Below are positions 50,554 to 58,958 of a stretch of DNA of 64,000 bases, piece after piece. The DNA comes from Candidatus Planktophila dulcis (GTDB taxonomy: Bacteria; Actinomycetota; Actinomycetes; Nanopelagicales; Nanopelagicaceae): contig NZ_CP016777.1 in assembly GCF_002288225.1 (NCBI RefSeq), positions 744,001-808,000 of the forward strand, given 5' to 3'. The translations under genes and the position numbers were made by a program. Positions within the stretch are counted from its first letter, which is position 1. Each line of letters begins with the position of its first letter. The notes under the pieces are model-generated. The model was given only the letters and a program-made list of their open reading frames with translations, was not told the origin of the DNA and made no database searches.

Positions 50554-51252
50554 ATGAAAAAACCAGACGTACCAGCAAGAGAGACCATCGCACCATCAGA
50601 TCTCACCTTTGGGCTCTCCACCTGTAAGCGCTGCCTCTGGCTCAAGTATTGGTATAAATTCGAACTCAAGAAAGAGTTCCCTTTGGTTAAGCCACTTGCA
50701 GATTCGCAGGAGGAACATTTTCGCAGGGCCTCTATGCAAGACATCGATCCTTCACTCAAAGAGGGCGTTGTGAAGCAATGGGGGCAATGGGTAAAGAGTG
50801 CGCCTATCAAGATCAATGGCTTTGAAACTCGCTGGAAAATACTTGGAATCTATGACCTTCTCGGTCACTACACAGATGGCTCTGTGGGAATTATTGATTG
50901 CAAAGTCTCTGACTCAGATCGTGACAATGGCCCTTTCTATGCCCCACAGCTAGAGGCATATGCTCACTCGCTTGAAAATCCTGATAAAGGGAAGCCATTT
51001 CCGGTTTCATCAATGGGGCTATTGATCTGGAAGCTCGCCGGCGTTACTGAAACTGCGCAGAGCGAGCTAGCAAGTAACTCTCATGGCTTTGGCGTCAATA
51101 AGGTCTATGTTCCAGTCGAACGCGACACTGCCAGATTTAGCGCAATCCTTGAAGAGCTGATCACCACTATCGAAGGTGGCATGCCTGATTCTGGCCCTGA
51201 ATGCAATGTCTGTAATTACCTTATCAAGCGAGCTGAACTACAGATTGATTAA
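50554..51252 (+). CDS. PD-(D/E)XK nuclease-like protein with four cysteines (Cas4/RecB-like)
   Basis: A 232-residue protein. Nuclease motifs: Asp101 (LGIYDLLGHY), Asp115-Cys-Lys117 (VGIIDCKVSD) and Gln132...Tyr136 (YAPQLEAYAHSL), the pattern of RecB/Cas4-type exonucleases. Cysteine pairs flank the domain, Cys24-x2-Cys27 (STCKRC) and Cys217-x2-Cys220 (PECNVC), like the 4Fe-4S staple of Cas4 and AddB. No CRISPR array or cas gene is in the window, so a repair or other role is more likely. It follows lysE by 14 bp with a GAGAAG-like RBS. The 3' end overlaps plsC-like by 4 bp. Confidence 0.75.
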   Translation: MKKPDVPARETIAPSDLTFGLSTCKRCLWLKYWYKFELKKEFPLVKPLADSQEEHFRRASMQDIDPSLKEGVVKQWGQWVKSAPIKINGFETRWKILGIYDLLGHYTDGSVGIIDCKVSDSDRDNGPFYAPQLEAYAHSLENPDKGKPFPVSSMGLLIWKLAGVTETAQSELASNSHGFGVNKVYVPVERDTARFSAILEELITTIEGGMPDSGPECNVCNYLIKRAELQID

Positions 51253-51950
51253 TCGCTCTCTTCGTTATTCTCAACGTTGAGTCCAGATTTCTTCGCCTTC
51301 ACAGCATAGGTATCTACATATTCTTGACCCGATAACTGTTGAATACGTTTCATAATCTGATCTGTTACTTCGCGAAGATAGAGAAGATCCGTTGAATCAC
51401 CTTCGAAATACATTGGCTCGCCAAAGGTGATTCCAACTCGCATGATTTTCGGAATCACTGTCCCTGTTGGCTGAATTTTATCCGTGTTAAACATGGCAAT
51501 CGGAATAATAGGAGCCCCTGATTCAATGGCAAGGCGTGCAATACCTGTGCGCCCCTTATAGAGACGACCATCAGGTGAACGTGTTCCTTCAGGATAAATA
51601 CCGAGAGAATTTCCGCCTGCAAGAACTTCAAGGCCTGTGATGAGCGCTGCTTCACTGCGGCGACCACCAGAGCGATCGACAGGAACTTGTCCCAAAGCTA
51701 TGAAGGTCAGCTTCTTAATAAAGCCCTTAGGTCCAGGAGATGTGAAGTATTCACTCTTTGCGAGGAAGGTAACTTTGCGAGGAACAACCAGCGGCATGAA
51801 GATGGAATCGCTAAAAGATAAGTGATTTGAAGCAAGTATGAGTGGACCCGATGCCGGCACATTACGCAGACCTTTGACCTTTGGGCGAAAGAGCAACATG
51901 AGGAACGGGGTAAGAAATGCCCGCAAGGTTCCGTAGGGCAGGTTGTTCAT
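51249..51950 (-). CDS. PlsC-family acyltransferase
   Basis: A 233-residue acyl-CoA or acyl-ACP:glycerolphosphate-type acyltransferase. From ATG 51950 the HX4D motif is His43 and Asp48 (SNHLSFSDS), followed by FLAKSEYF, PVDRSGG and the acceptor motif YPEGTRSPDGRLYKG. This last block is fuller than in the PlsC gene at 38494. An upstream TTG (52004) is possible but would overlap the divergent small gene. TAAATT 7 nt before ATG 51950 supports the shorter form. Confidence 0.9.
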   Translation of the reverse strand: MNNLPYGTLRAFLTPFLMLLFRPKVKGLRNVPASGPLILASNHLSFSDSIFMPLVVPRKVTFLAKSEYFTSPGPKGFIKKLTFIALGQVPVDRSGGRRSEAALITGLEVLAGGNSLGIYPEGTRSPDGRLYKGRTGIARLAIESGAPIIPIAMFNTDKIQPTGTVIPKIMRVGITFGEPMYFEGDSTDLLYLREVTDQIMKRIQQLSGQEYVDTYAVKAKKSGLNVENNEESD

Positions 51951-51957
51951 AGGCGCT

Positions 51958-51963
51958 AATTTA
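51958..51963 (-). promoter_or_regulatory. -10-like TAAATT of the plsC-like gene (leaderless geometry)
   Basis: TAAATT on the minus strand, 7 nt before ATG 51950. Confidence 0.5.
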
Positions 51964-51996
51964 GCCTGATTACCCCCTTTTGTGCGAACATAAACC

Positions 51997-52263
51997 ATGA
52001 GCAAGCGTGAATCGAGCGATGAATTCGATGATGAACTCGTTAATGCAGAGTTTGAATCGATGGTCGAAGGACTCTCACTTGATGAATCTTCTCCGACAAC
52101 GTATTTAGATGAGTTAGATGCATTTGAAGATCACAATCAATTCACTCCCCCCGCAATTGAGAAGAAGAGTTTTAAGCAAGAGTTACGTGATGCGCTACGT
52201 GCAATCACTCGATGGAAGAACAATCCGCGCAATCATCATCCTGATGATGGAGCTGCGCTCTAA
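51997..52263 (+). CDS. Small acidic conserved hypothetical protein
   Basis: An 88-residue soluble protein. The first 55 residues are very acidic (DEFDDELVNAEFES, YLDELDAFED), the C-terminal third is basic (KKSFKQELRDALRAI, WKNNPRNHHPDD). No cysteines, signal peptide or membrane helix. Not recognised with a function; small proteins of this shape occur beside ROK/PlsC genes in other Actinobacteria as far as I recall. It faces the ROK gene with one base between the stop codons. Confidence 0.65.
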   Translation: MSKRESSDEFDDELVNAEFESMVEGLSLDESSPTTYLDELDAFEDHNQFTPPAIEKKSFKQELRDALRAITRWKNNPRNHHPDDGAAL

Positions 52264-52264
52264 T

Positions 52265-53209
52265 TTACAATCGTGCTAAATCTGCAACTCCCACAAGTCC
52301 TGCCTCATTACCCAACTGCGCACCAATAATTTCAGGGTATGGGTGCTTGCCAGCAAAAGGCATGGATCGCTCGAGTGCTTCACGAGTTGGCTTGAGCAAG
52401 ATCTCGCCCGCATCAATGACTCCCCCACCAATTACTACACACTCAGGGTCTAAAACCACAGCAAGGGATGCAATACCTGCACCCAACCATTGAGCTGTCG
52501 TATTAAAGGCGGCAAGTGCCACAGCATCACCGTCACGCGCAGCATCTGTGATCGCTTTACCTGTGAGACCTTCAAGGGTTCCATCTCCACGGGAAAGTAG
52601 ATTGCGAGCAATATCTGGGCTTGCAGCAATTGCTTCACGGGCATGGCGCATCAAGGCGTTGCCAGATCCATATTGTTCAAAACATCCACGTGCACCACAG
52701 CCGCAGAGATGACCCTCAGGAACAACGCGAATGTGTCCGATTTCTGCAGCAGTTCCAAAAGCTCCACGATAGAGCTCACCATTGACAACAATTCCTCCAC
52801 CAATACCTGTGCCGACTGTGAGCATCAACATGTGACGCTTTCCACGACCTGCACCAAATCGCGCTTCACCCCATGCAGCAGCATTAGCATCATTTTCAAT
52901 AACTACAGGAAGACCGATGAGCGATGTGAGTTGGTAATCGAGATCAACACCGTTCCACCCTGCAATATTCGGTGTTGCAAGCATTGTCTTACGATCAGAT
53001 GAAACAAATCCTGCCGCCGATACTCCCACTGAATCAATCGTGAATTCGGCCATTAATTCTTTGGCAACATCTGCAATTGCCTGCGTGAGTGCTGATCCAC
53101 CCTCGCGAGGTGTGTCGCGCCGTGCGGTCTTTACTACCGTTCCAGATTCATCTACGACGCCGCCAAGAACCTTTGTTCCACCAACATCAACGCCGATCGT
53201 GTAAGCCAT
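52265..53209 (-). CDS. ROK-family glucokinase
   Basis: Phosphorylates glucose or a related sugar with ATP. The 314 residues have the phosphate motif GVDVGGTKVLGGVV near the N-terminus, NDANAAAWGEA and the catalytic Asp region, GTGIGGGIV, and the zinc motif CGCGARGCFEQYGSG typical of ROK kinases (CxCGxxGCxE). With no helix-turn-helix it is an enzyme rather than a ROK repressor. It starts immediately after the SRPBCC gene, so the two are co-transcribed. The precise sugar is inferred. Confidence 0.9.
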   Translation of the reverse strand: MAYTIGVDVGGTKVLGGVVDESGTVVKTARRDTPREGGSALTQAIADVAKELMAEFTIDSVGVSAAGFVSSDRKTMLATPNIAGWNGVDLDYQLTSLIGLPVVIENDANAAAWGEARFGAGRGKRHMLMLTVGTGIGGGIVVNGELYRGAFGTAAEIGHIRVVPEGHLCGCGARGCFEQYGSGNALMRHAREAIAASPDIARNLLSRGDGTLEGLTGKAITDAARDGDAVALAAFNTTAQWLGAGIASLAVVLDPECVVIGGGVIDAGEILLKPTREALERSMPFAGKHPYPEIIGAQLGNEAGLVGVADLARL

Positions 53210-53644
53210 TTATGCGACTCGCTCAGCCAATTCTTTCAGTGCTGCATCAATAGTCTGCTGTTGAGCTTTTGTAATCATCATCGAAGGAACTGGCAAGCTC
53301 ACAGCAACTGTGAGTTCGTACGTCACCTGTGTTGTATCGGCATCAATCGCCTTCAGAAGATATGTGCCATCCATCTGCGTCAAAAGATCTGCCTCATCCA
53401 TAGTGAAGGACAGGGCTGCAGGAGCTGCGCTCCAGTCATAATCCAAGGTGACACGGTCTTTCATCATTCCTGCATCGATTGCAAGCTTTGCTTTAAGGAC
53501 GCGGTTCTCGCCATCGCGTTCGATGACATCAGCCTTCTTAATGGATGAAAGCCATTCGGGGTATGAGCCGATCTCAAAGAGCGCGGCTTGGACTTCGGCT
53601 AGGGGTGCATCAATGACGACTGTGGAAACGCTCTTCTCGGACAT
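53210..53644 (-). CDS. SRPBCC/START-like (polyketide cyclase type) protein
   Basis: A 144-residue helix-grip protein. Typical features are APLAEVQAALFEIGSYPEWL at the N-terminus, a run of beta strands, and a long C-terminal helix (MMITKAQQQTIDAALKELAE). The fold binds lipids or other hydrophobic ligands; the ligand is unknown. Rv2185c-like proteins hold the same place near fadD15 in mycobacteria. It leads the ROK gene directly and is divergent from fadD, with TAGCCT 7 nt before ATG 53644. Confidence 0.88.
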   Translation of the reverse strand: MSEKSVSTVVIDAPLAEVQAALFEIGSYPEWLSSIKKADVIERDGENRVLKAKLAIDAGMMKDRVTLDYDWSAAPAALSFTMDEADLLTQMDGTYLLKAIDADTTQVTYELTVAVSLPVPSMMITKAQQQTIDAALKELAERVA

Positions 53645-53651
53645 GGGCGCA

Positions 53652-53657
53652 AGGCTA
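53652..53657 (-). promoter_or_regulatory. -10-like TAGCCT of the SRPBCC-ROK operon (leaderless geometry)
   Basis: TAGCCT on the minus strand, 7 nt before ATG 53644. Confidence 0.5.
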
Positions 53658-53727
53658 CCAATCTTCTCTGGCCCCCACCGTCAAGCAATCTTGCGCGAGA
53701 ATCTTCCCTTTTGCCCATCTCTCCCGC

Positions 53728-53733
53728 TAGCGT
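53728..53733 (+). promoter_or_regulatory. -10-like TAGCGT of the fadD gene (leaderless geometry)
   Basis: TAGCGT, 7 nt before ATG 53741; it favours this start over TTG 53711. Confidence 0.5.
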
Positions 53734-53740
53734 TAGCGTC

Positions 53741-55528
53741 ATGAACGAAGTCACAAACCCGGCCATGATTCCTGCAGCTACTGCTGGAAACCTCACCAAT
53801 CTCATTGCAGAGCGCGCATGGTTTGAACCAGAGCGCATCACGATGTCACGTCCCTTAGGCGACGGTTGGCAACCAATGACAGCGCGACAAGTCGAAGAAG
53901 AGATTCGTGCCACTGCAAAAGGACTTGTTGCAGCAGGTATCGCAATTGGTGATCGCGTTGCCATCATGGCCCGCACCCGTTATGAGTGGACCATTCTGGA
54001 TTTTGCTATTTGGTATGCCGGTGGCTGTGTAGTTCCAATTTATGAAACATCCTCTGCAGAACAGGTTGATTGGATTCTTAATGATTCTGGATCTGTGGGC
54101 CTCATTGTTGAAACACCAACACATAAAGAGCTCGTTGACTCAGTACTGCCATCTCACACAAAACATGTGTGGGTAATGACTGAAGATGTACTCGCAACTC
54201 TTCGCAAGGCTGGATCACAGATTTCTGATGAAGAAATTGAAAAGCGTCGTAACGCTCTCGTTCCTGACACTCTTGCAACACTGATCTACACATCAGGTAC
54301 CACTGGACGCCCTAAAGGTGTTCAGCTCACTCATGGAAACTTCCTAGCTGAGTGTGGCAATGTTGTTGAGGGAGCCAGTGATCTCTTCCTCAAGCCTGGT
54401 GGATCAACACTTCTCTTCTTACCTGTCGCCCACGTATTTGGTCGCATGGTAGAAATCGGCGCAATTCACGCTGGACTTCACCTTGCACATTGCAGTGATC
54501 CAGTCGGAAGATTGCAACCAGATCTTGCCTCATTTAAGCCATCATTCGTACTTGCTGTTCCTCGCATATTTGAAAAGATTTACAACGGCGCTGAAGCAAA
54601 GGCAGATGCTGCAGGTAAGGGAAAGATTTTCCGCAAAGCAGCAGAGGTTGCTATCGCCTACAGCGAGGCGAAAGATAAGCGTGGATTTAACCCACTTCTC
54701 ACTCTGAAGCATGGACTCTTCGACAAGCTTGTCTACTCAAAGATTCGTGCAGCGATGGGCGGAGAAGTTGAGGCAGCTATTTCTGGTGGCGCACCTCTTG
54801 GAGCGCGCCTTGGCCACTTCTATCGTGGAGCTGGAATCACAATTCTTGAAGGGTATGGACTTACTGAAACTACAGCAGGTGCAACTCTTAACCTCACAAA
54901 GAATATTCGGGTCGGTTCAGTTGGTCGCCCCGTTCCAGGTACAACAATCAAAATTGCAGATGACGGTGAAGTCCTGATCAAGGGAGATATCGTCATGCGT
55001 GGTTACTGGCAGAACGATGGCGCCAATCAAGAAGTATTTGATGGAAAGTGGTTTAAATCTGGAGACCTTGGTCGCTTAGATGATGAAGGCTTCCTCTACA
55101 TCACAGGGCGCAAGAAGGAGATTATTGTTACTGCAGGTGGAAAGAATGTCGCTCCTGCAGTTCTTGAAGATCGCCTACGTGCCCACCCACTCGTGAGCCA
55201 ATGTATGGTCGTGGGAGATAACCAACCATTCATCGCAACACTCATTACTATCGATCAAGACATGCTAAAGGGATGGATTGCTGCAAATAGTAAGACTGGT
55301 GCAACGATTGATACCTTGATTAATGACCCAGACTTAATTGCGGTAATTCAAACTGCAGTAGATGAAGCTAACAAGGCGGTATCCAAAGCTGAATCAATTC
55401 GTAAATTTACAATACTCGCAAAAGATTTCACGATTGCAGGCGGAGAACTCACCGCCAAGCTATCGCTCAAGCGACACGTCATCGCAGAAAAGTATGCGCC
55501 AGAGATAACTGCGCTCTTCACAAAGTAA
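53741..55528 (+). CDS. Long-chain fatty acid-CoA ligase (FadD15-like)
   Basis: Activates fatty acids to acyl-CoA through an acyl-adenylate; membrane-associated. The 595 residues include the AMP motif TLIYTSGTTGRPKGVQLTHG, LEGYGLTETTAGATLNL, the ATP-ribose region WFKSGDLGRLDDEGFLYITG and the C-terminal catalytic Lys region, RKKEIIVTAGGKNVAP. Length and order fit the AMP-forming long-chain class. The position between an SRPBCC gene and a pimB-like gene matches mycobacterial fadD15 (Rv2187). The kinase gene starts 5 bp after its stop. Confidence 0.93.
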   Translation: MNEVTNPAMIPAATAGNLTNLIAERAWFEPERITMSRPLGDGWQPMTARQVEEEIRATAKGLVAAGIAIGDRVAIMARTRYEWTILDFAIWYAGGCVVPIYETSSAEQVDWILNDSGSVGLIVETPTHKELVDSVLPSHTKHVWVMTEDVLATLRKAGSQISDEEIEKRRNALVPDTLATLIYTSGTTGRPKGVQLTHGNFLAECGNVVEGASDLFLKPGGSTLLFLPVAHVFGRMVEIGAIHAGLHLAHCSDPVGRLQPDLASFKPSFVLAVPRIFEKIYNGAEAKADAAGKGKIFRKAAEVAIAYSEAKDKRGFNPLLTLKHGLFDKLVYSKIRAAMGGEVEAAISGGAPLGARLGHFYRGAGITILEGYGLTETTAGATLNLTKNIRVGSVGRPVPGTTIKIADDGEVLIKGDIVMRGYWQNDGANQEVFDGKWFKSGDLGRLDDEGFLYITGRKKEIIVTAGGKNVAPAVLEDRLRAHPLVSQCMVVGDNQPFIATLITIDQDMLKGWIAANSKTGATIDTLINDPDLIAVIQTAVDEANKAVSKAESIRKFTILAKDFTIAGGELTAKLSLKRHVIAEKYAPEITALFTK

Positions 55529-55533
55529 CTTCG

Positions 55534-56106
55534 ATGGAGATGCCTTCACCTGAGCGAGTACGTATTGCTCGGGAACTTCACGATGGCATCGCGCAGGACC
55601 TTGTGGGTATTGGTTATTCACTCGATCTGCTTCTCTCAGAAGAGTCACTGTCGAAGGCTGCAAGAACGGATATTCGCTCGACGCGATTTGCGGTGGATGA
55701 GTTAATTGGCAAGGTGCGTAGAGAAATTTTGCATCTACGAAAAAAATCCAGCATGCCACTACACACCGAACTACAAGACTTGGCCACCAGAGTGCTTGCA
55801 GGGTGTGAGGTGACATTTCGGTTGGAGGAGGTTGCGCTTGTAGAGAGCGCCCACGCTGAATTGATCCTCATTGCTACAGAAATCCTACGTAATTGCTCTA
55901 CCCACTCTAGGGCTACCCACATTGGCATCAATCTCTATCCCGTCAACAATCGAACCTGTCTTGAGGTGATTGATAACGGGATTGGAGGCGCGCACGTGAA
56001 AGACGGCCACTACGGAATATCTGGAATTATCGAACGAGTTCATGCACTCGGCGGAAGTCTGACTATAGAAAGTACTGAAGGCACGCGTATCGCGATATTG
56101 ATCTGA
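55534..56106 (+). CDS. NarL/DesK-type histidine kinase core without sensor domain
   Basis: A 190-residue soluble kinase. It starts almost directly with the phospho-accepting H box RIARELHDGIAQDLVGIGYS (His16), followed by an HATPase domain with N box EILRNCSTHSRATHIG, G1 box VIDNGIGG and G2 region HYGISGIIERVHALGG. No membrane helix, PAS or GAF part is present, so the signal must come through a partner or the fused-in-trans neighbour. It lies 5 bp after fadD and 4 bp into the regulator gene, suggesting one operon. Confidence 0.9.
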   Translation: MEMPSPERVRIARELHDGIAQDLVGIGYSLDLLLSEESLSKAARTDIRSTRFAVDELIGKVRREILHLRKKSSMPLHTELQDLATRVLAGCEVTFRLEEVALVESAHAELILIATEILRNCSTHSRATHIGINLYPVNNRTCLEVIDNGIGGAHVKDGHYGISGIIERVHALGGSLTIESTEGTRIAILI

Positions 56107-56720
56107 CAAAACTCATTGCAACTCTTGTCATTGATGATCATGCCGTCGTTCGCACAGGTGTGCGTCGAGCGCTGGAAAAATTAGAAAGGTTTGATGTTCA
56201 TGAAGCAGCTTCGCGCGCGGAGGCATTTGCACAAATTGCAAGACTTAATCCTGCTCTAATCATTATTGATATCAATCTGCCTGATGGCAATGGTCTAGAT
56301 ATCGTGACCTGGGTCCGCTCAATCTCTCAACAGACTGCTCTCGTCATCTTGAGTCTTAACGAGAGCGATGTATATGTACTTGCTGCGATGAATGCTGGCG
56401 CTAGCGCCTTTGTGCAAAAAGCTGCACCCACGAGCGAATTGCTTGCAAGTATCGAGCACGCATTACTTTCACCCCAGACTTTTTCAGCGAGCGATATTGC
56501 AGGTGCTATCAAACGTACTCGCGAGACTTTTGGTCTGTCTCAACGTGAGCTTCAAATTCTTTCGCAACTACATAAAGGAGCTCCGCTTAAGGAATTTGCA
56601 GATTCCTTATTCATCACAGAATCAACACTTAAAACCCATCTGAGTGCGATCTATCGAAAAATGGGTGTGAAAAACCGAGTACAAGCTATCGAGAAAGCTA
56701 AGCAATCAGGCCTTAGCTAG
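56103..56720 (+). CDS. NarL-family response regulator with apparent non-AUG start
   Basis: Partner of the kinase upstream. With a start at CTG 56103 the 205-residue protein has the acidic pocket Asp11-Asp12 (LVIDDHAVVRTGVRRAL), phospho-acceptor Asp56 (IIIDINLPDGNG), Ser84 and Lys106 (FVQKAAP), then a LuxR-type HTH (LSQRELQILSQLHKGAP, STLKTHLSAIYRKMGVKNR). No in-frame ATG, GTG or TTG exists before GTG 56160, which would remove the first strand and the acidic pair. CTG 56103 forms a CTGA overlap with the kinase stop, parallel to the ATGA overlaps elsewhere. ATT 56115 is another option. Confidence 0.8.
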   Translation: MTKLIATLVIDDHAVVRTGVRRALEKLERFDVHEAASRAEAFAQIARLNPALIIIDINLPDGNGLDIVTWVRSISQQTALVILSLNESDVYVLAAMNAGASAFVQKAAPTSELLASIEHALLSPQTFSASDIAGAIKRTRETFGLSQRELQILSQLHKGAPLKEFADSLFITESTLKTHLSAIYRKMGVKNRVQAIEKAKQSGLS

Positions 56721-57856
56721 AAAAGTTCGCTAAATCTCTTTGACCAGGTATCCCAGCGCCACTCATTCATAATCCATGCTCGTCCTCGAGCTCCCATACT
56801 TGTAGCTAGTACTGGATCCTTCAACAATCTAATTGCGACAACTGCAACATCATGCGGTGATGTGCCATCAACGGCATAACCGGTCTCACCTTCCAGAACT
56901 GCATCCGGTGCTCCCCCAGATTTACCGCCGATGACTGCAAGTCCGCATGCACTTGCCTCGAGATAAACAATTCCCAGTCCTTCAACTTCAAGTCCTGCTA
57001 ACCGTGATCGAGATGGCATTGCAAAGATATCTCCCACGCAGATATATCGAGGTAGTTCTGCATAGTGAATACGGCCAATAAAGGTGATGGCGTGTGTGAT
57101 ATGAAGAGCTGCAGCTCGCTTCACTAAGTAATCTTTGTATGGTCCCTCACCAATGAAGAGCAGATGAGCATCAGGTACCTGAGCAAGGATTTCAGGCATT
57201 GCCTCAATCAGAGTGTCCTGGCCTTTGCGATGCACCAGTCTTCCCACGGAGACGATAACTTTCTTCTGCGTTAAACCTAGTTCTGCGCGAAGTGCTGCCG
57301 CATTTGGCTGTGGTGCAAAGTGATTGGTATCAATTCCTGGTGCAATCTTGACCATTGATTCTCGCGCACGTTGAGGCAGAGCTCGCTCAATCTGTGACTT
57401 CGTATAGCTTCCCAAATATGTGAGGTGATCTGTGCCAGAACCTATTCGACGCATCGCAAATGAAAATGGCCAGAGCTTTGCCCACCAAACTTCATGTCCA
57501 TGCGTGAGAGCAACAATGCGAGTGACACCCGCCCGACGCAAACCCTGTGACAGCAGTGCAAGGGGTGCAGCTGCGCCAAAGAATGCCTTTGTTACTTTTC
57601 TTTCGCGAGCAATCTTTCTTACCGCCCTTCCTACTCGCGGTGAGGGCAGGAGAATCTTTGATCTATCTCTAATGACTTCTACACCGTAATTCTCACGCCA
57701 AGCCTGATCGAAGCTTTGCGAGCCCTCTTGTGAGGATGTGTAGACGATGACGGAATGCTTCGGCATTCGCTCAATGAGCCCGATGATGAAGGTTTCAATA
57801 CCGCCGGCTCGTGGGCCAAAATCATTTGTAATACAGAGAATCGGAGATGCGCTCAT
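56717..57856 (-). CDS. pimB: GT4 glycosyltransferase, PimB-like phosphatidylinositol mannoside mannosyltransferase
   Basis: Adds mannose from GDP-mannose to phosphatidylinositol mannosides at the cytosolic membrane face, if the assignment holds. The 379 residues show the N-terminal loop TNDFGPRAGGIETFI, THGHEVWW, VSVGRLVHRKGQDTLIEA, LLFIGEGPYKDYL and the nucleotide-sugar motif EGLGIVYLEASACGLAV (the EX7E motif of GT4). The opening and the gene order after fadD and before NlpC/P60 agree with Rv2188c. Another GT4 acceptor is possible. Its ATG overlaps the NlpC/P60 stop (TAATG). Confidence 0.82.
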   Translation of the reverse strand: MSASPILCITNDFGPRAGGIETFIIGLIERMPKHSVIVYTSSQEGSQSFDQAWRENYGVEVIRDRSKILLPSPRVGRAVRKIARERKVTKAFFGAAAPLALLSQGLRRAGVTRIVALTHGHEVWWAKLWPFSFAMRRIGSGTDHLTYLGSYTKSQIERALPQRARESMVKIAPGIDTNHFAPQPNAAALRAELGLTQKKVIVSVGRLVHRKGQDTLIEAMPEILAQVPDAHLLFIGEGPYKDYLVKRAAALHITHAITFIGRIHYAELPRYICVGDIFAMPSRSRLAGLEVEGLGIVYLEASACGLAVIGGKSGGAPDAVLEGETGYAVDGTSPHDVAVVAIRLLKDPVLATSMGARGRAWIMNEWRWDTWSKRFSELF

Positions 57857-58866
57857 TAGAACCGGCGCACGGCGACCAATGGCTTGCGACCGAGTGATGC
57901 TTCAGCGACCTTCACGCGCGATCCTGAACGGGGTGCATGGACCATTCGTCCGCCACCCAGATAAATACCCACGTGTGAAACCGGGCGACCAAAGAACATC
58001 AGATCGCCAGGCTTCTTCTGGTTAAAGGAAATCGATTTACCCATGCGCGATTGTGCACGGGATGAATGAGGAAGTGAGACACCAGCTGTTCGGAAGGCCC
58101 GCATCGTAAGACCTGAGCAATCCCAGGTAGTTAGACCTGCGGCACCGAAAACATATCTATCACCAATTTGCAAAAGAGCGTATTTCAGCGCGATGCCTGC
58201 ACGACCTGAAACTCCTGCGGCACTCTTTGCTGCTTGCAGCGATGAAGCTTGATCGGCATTCTCTAAATCTTCAGCAAGTTTTGCTAATCGCTCGCGATCT
58301 TCCTTCTTTAACTTAGCTAGAAGAGATTCTGCCTGGGCCAGTTTTGAAGCCGCAAATGCACTGCGCTCAGCCAACTTCTTCTGCAACACCTTCACCTGGG
58401 CGAGTCGATCGCTCACAGTAAGAGATGTTGCATTGAGCTGTTGCTCTGCAGATTGGAATTTTCGTAGCTCCGTTGACTTACGTCGGGTAATTGCCTCAAG
58501 TGAGCCCGCAGATGAAAGATAGAGAGATGGATCAGAGGAGAAGAGAAGTTCAAGGCTCTGACTTAATGATCCTGATTTATATTGATTGACTGCAATGGTG
58601 CCAAGAGTCTTGGAAATTGCATCGACTGTCTTTCCCTGAATCGCAGCCTGTGCCTGGATCCCAGCTAGACTTCGCGTTAATGATGCCAACTTCACCTTCG
58701 CCTCTTGCGCACCTTCGGCAGCAGTCGTTGCCTCTTCTTCAAGTCGATTGATTTGTGCCTGAACTTGAGCCAATGTTTGGGCGGCAGTTGCTAGCGGTGG
58801 AGTAGTAAATGAGATGAGAAATACCGCAATGGCTGCCAAAGAGCCAGCACTCAACCGTTTTCTCAT
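57856..58866 (-). CDS. NlpC/P60 peptidoglycan endopeptidase with coiled-coil N-domain
   Basis: A secreted cell-wall hydrolase of 336 residues. Signal peptide: RKRLSAGSL, core AAIAVFLISF, cleavage likely after ATAA (about residue 29). Residues 30-210 are Ala/Gln/Leu-rich and should form a long coiled coil. The C-terminal NlpC/P60 domain has the catalytic Cys250 (WDCSGLTMRAF) and His298 (VSHVGIYLGGG), and should cleave D-Glu to diamino-acid bonds in stem peptides. The layout matches RipC/Rv2190c, which has the same neighbours. TAGCCT lies 6 nt before ATG 58866. Confidence 0.93.
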   Translation of the reverse strand: MRKRLSAGSLAAIAVFLISFTTPPLATAAQTLAQVQAQINRLEEEATTAAEGAQEAKVKLASLTRSLAGIQAQAAIQGKTVDAISKTLGTIAVNQYKSGSLSQSLELLFSSDPSLYLSSAGSLEAITRRKSTELRKFQSAEQQLNATSLTVSDRLAQVKVLQKKLAERSAFAASKLAQAESLLAKLKKEDRERLAKLAEDLENADQASSLQAAKSAAGVSGRAGIALKYALLQIGDRYVFGAAGLTTWDCSGLTMRAFRTAGVSLPHSSRAQSRMGKSISFNQKKPGDLMFFGRPVSHVGIYLGGGRMVHAPRSGSRVKVAEASLGRKPLVAVRRF

Positions 58867-58872
58867 GTTTTA

Positions 58873-58878
58873 AGGCTA
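58873..58878 (-). promoter_or_regulatory. -10-like TAGCCT of the NlpC/P60-pimB operon (leaderless geometry)
   Basis: TAGCCT on the minus strand, 6 nt before ATG 58866. Confidence 0.5.
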
Positions 58879-58945
58879 ACGCCCATCTATGGAGATTTTC
58901 AATTTTGAACGAGGGATTTGCCTCATAAAAGGGTGAGAAATTCAA

Positions 58946-58951
58946 TATTCT
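58946..58951 (+). promoter_or_regulatory. -10-like TATTCT of the RibD-C-like gene (leaderless geometry)
   Basis: TATTCT, 7 nt before ATG 58959. Confidence 0.5.
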
Positions 58952-58958
58952 TACTCAC

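Noticed and set aside
50554-51252. A Cas4 protein of a CRISPR-Cas system
   Set aside because: No repeat array, cas1, cas2 or effector gene exists in the window; only the nuclease fold is shared.
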